Assembly: GCF_040947875.1 (NCBI RefSeq)
Contig: NZ_JBFRXN010000002.1
Span: forward strand, 1,116,001 to 1,180,000
DNA: 64,000 bases
DNA from: Pseudomonas sp. MYb118
Lineage (GTDB): Bacteria > Pseudomonadota > Gammaproteobacteria > Pseudomonadales > Pseudomonadaceae
Direction of reading: 5' to 3'
This document shows, one piece after another, positions 61,877 through 64,000 of the stretch. The notes under the pieces were generated by a model. It searched no databases, was not told the DNA's origin, and saw nothing but the letters and a program-made list of their open reading frames with translations. How positions within the stretch are numbered: position 1 is the stretch's first letter; every line of letters begins with the position of its first letter. The position numbers were made by a program, and so were the translations under genes.

Positions 61877-63559
61877 ATGAACAAGAACAATCGCCACCCC
61901 GCAGACGGTAAGAAACCAGTCACCATTTTCGGCCCGGACTTTCCGTTCGCCTTCGACGACTGGGTCGAACACCCGGCGGGTCTGGGCAGTATTCCTGCGC
62001 ACAACCACGGTGCCGAAGTGGCGATCGTCGGCGCGGGCATCGCCGGCCTGGTGGCGGCTTATGAGCTGATGAAGCTGGGCCTCAAACCGGTTGTCTACGA
62101 AGCCTCGAAAATGGGCGGGCGCCTGCGTTCCCAAGCGTTCAACGGCACCGATGGCATCGTTGCCGAACTCGGCGGCATGCGTTTTCCTGTGTCGTCCACC
62201 GCGTTCTATCACTACGTGGACAAGCTGGGCCTTGAGACCAAGCCCTTCCCCAACCCGCTGACGCCCGCCTCCGGCAGTACCGTGATCGACCTGGAAGGCA
62301 AAACCCACTACGCACAGAAACTGGCGGACCTTCCTGCGCTGTTCCAGGAAGTGGCTGACGCCTGGGCGGACGCGCTGGAAGCCGGTGCGCAGTTCGCCGA
62401 TATCCAGCAAGCGATCCGCGACCGTGATGTGCCACGCCTCAAGGAACTGTGGAACACCCTGGTGCCACTGTGGGACGACCGCACCTTCTACGACTTCGTC
62501 GCCACGTCGAAAGCCTTTGCCAAGCTGTCGTTCCATCACCGCGAAGTGTTTGGCCAGGTAGGTTTCGGCACCGGTGGCTGGGACTCGGACTTCCCCAACT
62601 CGATGCTGGAGATCTTCCGCGTCGTCATGACCAACTGTGACGATCATCAACACCTGGTGGTTGGCGGCGTGGAACAGGTGCCACAAGGCATCTGGCGTCA
62701 TGTGCCGGAGCGTTGCGTGCACTGGCCGCAAGGCACCAGCCTCAAGTCGCTGCATCGCGGCGCACCGCGCTCGGGGGTGAAGAAGATCGCCCACGCCGCA
62801 AATGGCCGCTTTGCCGTGACCGACAACAACGGCGACACCCGCGAGTACGCGGCGGTGCTGACCACCTGCCAGAGCTGGCTGCTGACCACCCAGATCGAAT
62901 GCGACGAAACCCTGTTCTCGCAAAAGATGTGGATGGCCCTGGACCGCACCCGCTACATGCAATCGTCGAAGACCTTCGTGATGGTCGACCGGCCGTTCTG
63001 GAAGGACAAGGACCCAGAGACCGGTCGCGACCTGATGAGCATGACCCTCACCGACCGCCTGACCCGTGGCACCTACCTGTTCGATAACGGCGACGACAAA
63101 CCCGGAGTGATCTGCCTGTCGTACTCGTGGATGAGCGACGCGCTGAAAATGCTCCCGCATCCGGTGGAAAAACGCGTGAAACTGGCACTCGACGCGCTGA
63201 AGAAAATCTATCCGAAGGTCGACATCGCCGCGCGGATCATCGGCGACCCGATCACCGTTTCCTGGGAAGCCGACCCGCATTTCCTCGGAGCCTTCAAGGG
63301 CGCCCTGCCGGGTCACTATCGCTACAACCAGCGCATGTACGCGCACTTCATGCAGGACGAGATGCCGGCCGAGCAGCGCGGTATCTTCATCGCCGGTGAC
63401 GACGTTTCGTGGACGCCCGCCTGGGTCGAAGGCGCGGTGCAGACTTCGCTGAATGCCGTGTGGGGCATCATGAAACACTTCGGCGGTGAAACTCACGCCG
63501 AGAACCCGGGTCCAGGAGATGTGTTCAACGAGATCGGTCCGATCGCCCTGCCCGAGTAA
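61877..63559 (+). CDS. davB: L-lysine 2-monooxygenase
   Basis: A 560-residue flavin amine monooxygenase that converts L-lysine to 5-aminopentanamide with CO2 release. The FAD-binding VAIVGAGIAGLVAAYELMK and YEASKMGGRLRS, the substrate-side ELGGMRFPVSS and the C-terminal GDDVSWTPAWVEGAVQTS are intact. The match, as I remember P. putida DavB, is nearly residue for residue and of the same length. A related alternative, tryptophan 2-monooxygenase (IaaM), is unlikely because davA follows 12 bp downstream. Confidence 0.94.
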   Translation: MNKNNRHPADGKKPVTIFGPDFPFAFDDWVEHPAGLGSIPAHNHGAEVAIVGAGIAGLVAAYELMKLGLKPVVYEASKMGGRLRSQAFNGTDGIVAELGGMRFPVSSTAFYHYVDKLGLETKPFPNPLTPASGSTVIDLEGKTHYAQKLADLPALFQEVADAWADALEAGAQFADIQQAIRDRDVPRLKELWNTLVPLWDDRTFYDFVATSKAFAKLSFHHREVFGQVGFGTGGWDSDFPNSMLEIFRVVMTNCDDHQHLVVGGVEQVPQGIWRHVPERCVHWPQGTSLKSLHRGAPRSGVKKIAHAANGRFAVTDNNGDTREYAAVLTTCQSWLLTTQIECDETLFSQKMWMALDRTRYMQSSKTFVMVDRPFWKDKDPETGRDLMSMTLTDRLTRGTYLFDNGDDKPGVICLSYSWMSDALKMLPHPVEKRVKLALDALKKIYPKVDIAARIIGDPITVSWEADPHFLGAFKGALPGHYRYNQRMYAHFMQDEMPAEQRGIFIAGDDVSWTPAWVEGAVQTSLNAVWGIMKHFGGETHAENPGPGDVFNEIGPIALPE

Positions 63560-63571
63560 GAGGATTCCCAA

Positions 63572-64000
63572 ATGCGCGTAGCCCTTTACCAATGTCCACC
63601 GCTACCCCTGGACGTCGCAGGCAACCTGCAACGCCTGCATCAGCTGGCACTGGAGGCCAAGGGCGCCGACCTGCTGGTGCTGCCGGAGATGTTCCTGACC
63701 GGTTACAACATCGGCATCGACGCCGTCAGCGTGCTGGCCGAGGTGCATAACGGTGAATCGGCCCAGCAAATCGGGCGTATCGCCAAAGCGGCCGGGATGG
63801 CCATTTTGTATGGCTATCCCGAGCGCACCGAGGACGGGCAGATCTACAACGCCGTGCAATTGATCGACGCCAATGGCGAGCGCTTGTGCAACTACCGCAA
63901 GACGCACCTGTACGGCGACCTCGACCGCTCGATGTTCAGCGCCGGTAGCGACGACTTCCCGCTGGTGGAACTCAACGGCTGGAAGCTCGGCTTACTGATC
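63572..64000 (+). CDS. davA: 5-aminopentanamidase, N-terminal part (cut by window edge)
   Basis: A nitrilase-superfamily amidase that hydrolyses 5-aminopentanamide to 5-aminovalerate. About 143 residues are visible: MRVALYQCPPLPLDV start, the catalytic Glu in LPEMFLTGYN, and the catalytic Lys in YRKTHLYGDLDRSMF. The catalytic Cys lies beyond the right edge. Forms the davBA operon with the gene before it; the product feeds GABA-like degradation through DavT/DavD encoded elsewhere. Confidence 0.93.
   Translation, partial: MRVALYQCPPLPLDVAGNLQRLHQLALEAKGADLLVLPEMFLTGYNIGIDAVSVLAEVHNGESAQQIGRIAKAAGMAILYGYPERTEDGQIYNAVQLIDANGERLCNYRKTHLYGDLDRSMFSAGSDDFPLVELNGWKLGLLI

Noticed and set aside
61877..63559. 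Identification of the flavin monooxygenase as tryptophan 2-monooxygenase (IaaM)
   Set aside because: Length, sequence as recalled for P. putida DavB, and the adjacent davA amidase point to lysine. An iaaH-type amidase would be expected next to iaaM.
61871..63592. A 573-codon open frame opposite davB
   Set aside because: It mirrors davB almost exactly and encodes a His/Val-rich sequence without domains, while davB has complete FAD and substrate motifs.

Overview
The window is a chromosomal segment of a Pseudomonas, most likely of the P. fluorescens group. The evidence is high GC, a Vfr-type CRP, the rpsU-dnaG-rpoD and lptD-surA-pdxA-rsmA-apaG-apaH operons, and many short palindromic REP/REPIN elements built on GTAGGAGCGAGC...GCTCGCGATG. 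From memory, gene order runs parallel to the P. aeruginosa PAO1 block from tyrS back to the rpoD/rmcA/tRNA region. The large R/F-pyocin block that PAO1 carries between trpE and trpG is missing here.

Layout. 1-12.1 kb: tyrS (cut by the left edge), an M23 cell-wall peptidase, anmK, erpA, argC, hemJ, a nitronate monooxygenase, a DUF805 membrane protein, an SDR enzyme, hinT, coq7, speD, an OsmC protein and vfr. 12.1-18.7 kb, mostly minus strand: a lipoate-ligase-like protein, trpC-trpD-trpG, trpE, gph and rpe. 18.7-28 kb: an iron-containing alcohol dehydrogenase, a four-gene ABC transporter and a two-component system that I read as the AgtABCD/AgtSR system for GABA and 5-aminovalerate. 28-39.4 kb: a DUF3530 protein, djlA, murU-amgK and the lptD-to-glpE run. 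39.7-44.6 kb: the stress-linked prkA/yeaH/spoVR trio. 44.7-57.3 kb: cca, folK/folB, plsY, tsaD, rpsU-dnaG-rpoD, an RmcA-type c-di-GMP enzyme and a CAU tRNA. 57.4-61.1 kb: a small accessory patch just downstream of the tRNA, with a hipBA toxin-antitoxin pair, an AT-rich orphan glycosyltransferase and a stand-alone FtsH-type (M41) protease domain. 61.2-64 kb: an Lrp/AsnC regulator followed by davB-davA (cut by the right edge), the first steps of lysine to 5-aminovalerate.

Themes. Two parts of one pathway sit in the same window: davBA makes 5-aminovalerate from lysine, and the agt cluster probably senses and imports it. Muropeptide recycling is also represented twice, by anmK and by amgK-murU. 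Nothing here looks like a phage, transposon or CRISPR array. The least ordinary items are the accessory patch after the tRNA, strong hairpins inside otherwise compact operons (rsmA/apaG, prkA/yeaH, rpsU/dnaG), a REPIN inside the transporter operon, and near-perfect dyads upstream of hipBA, the agt operon and davB.
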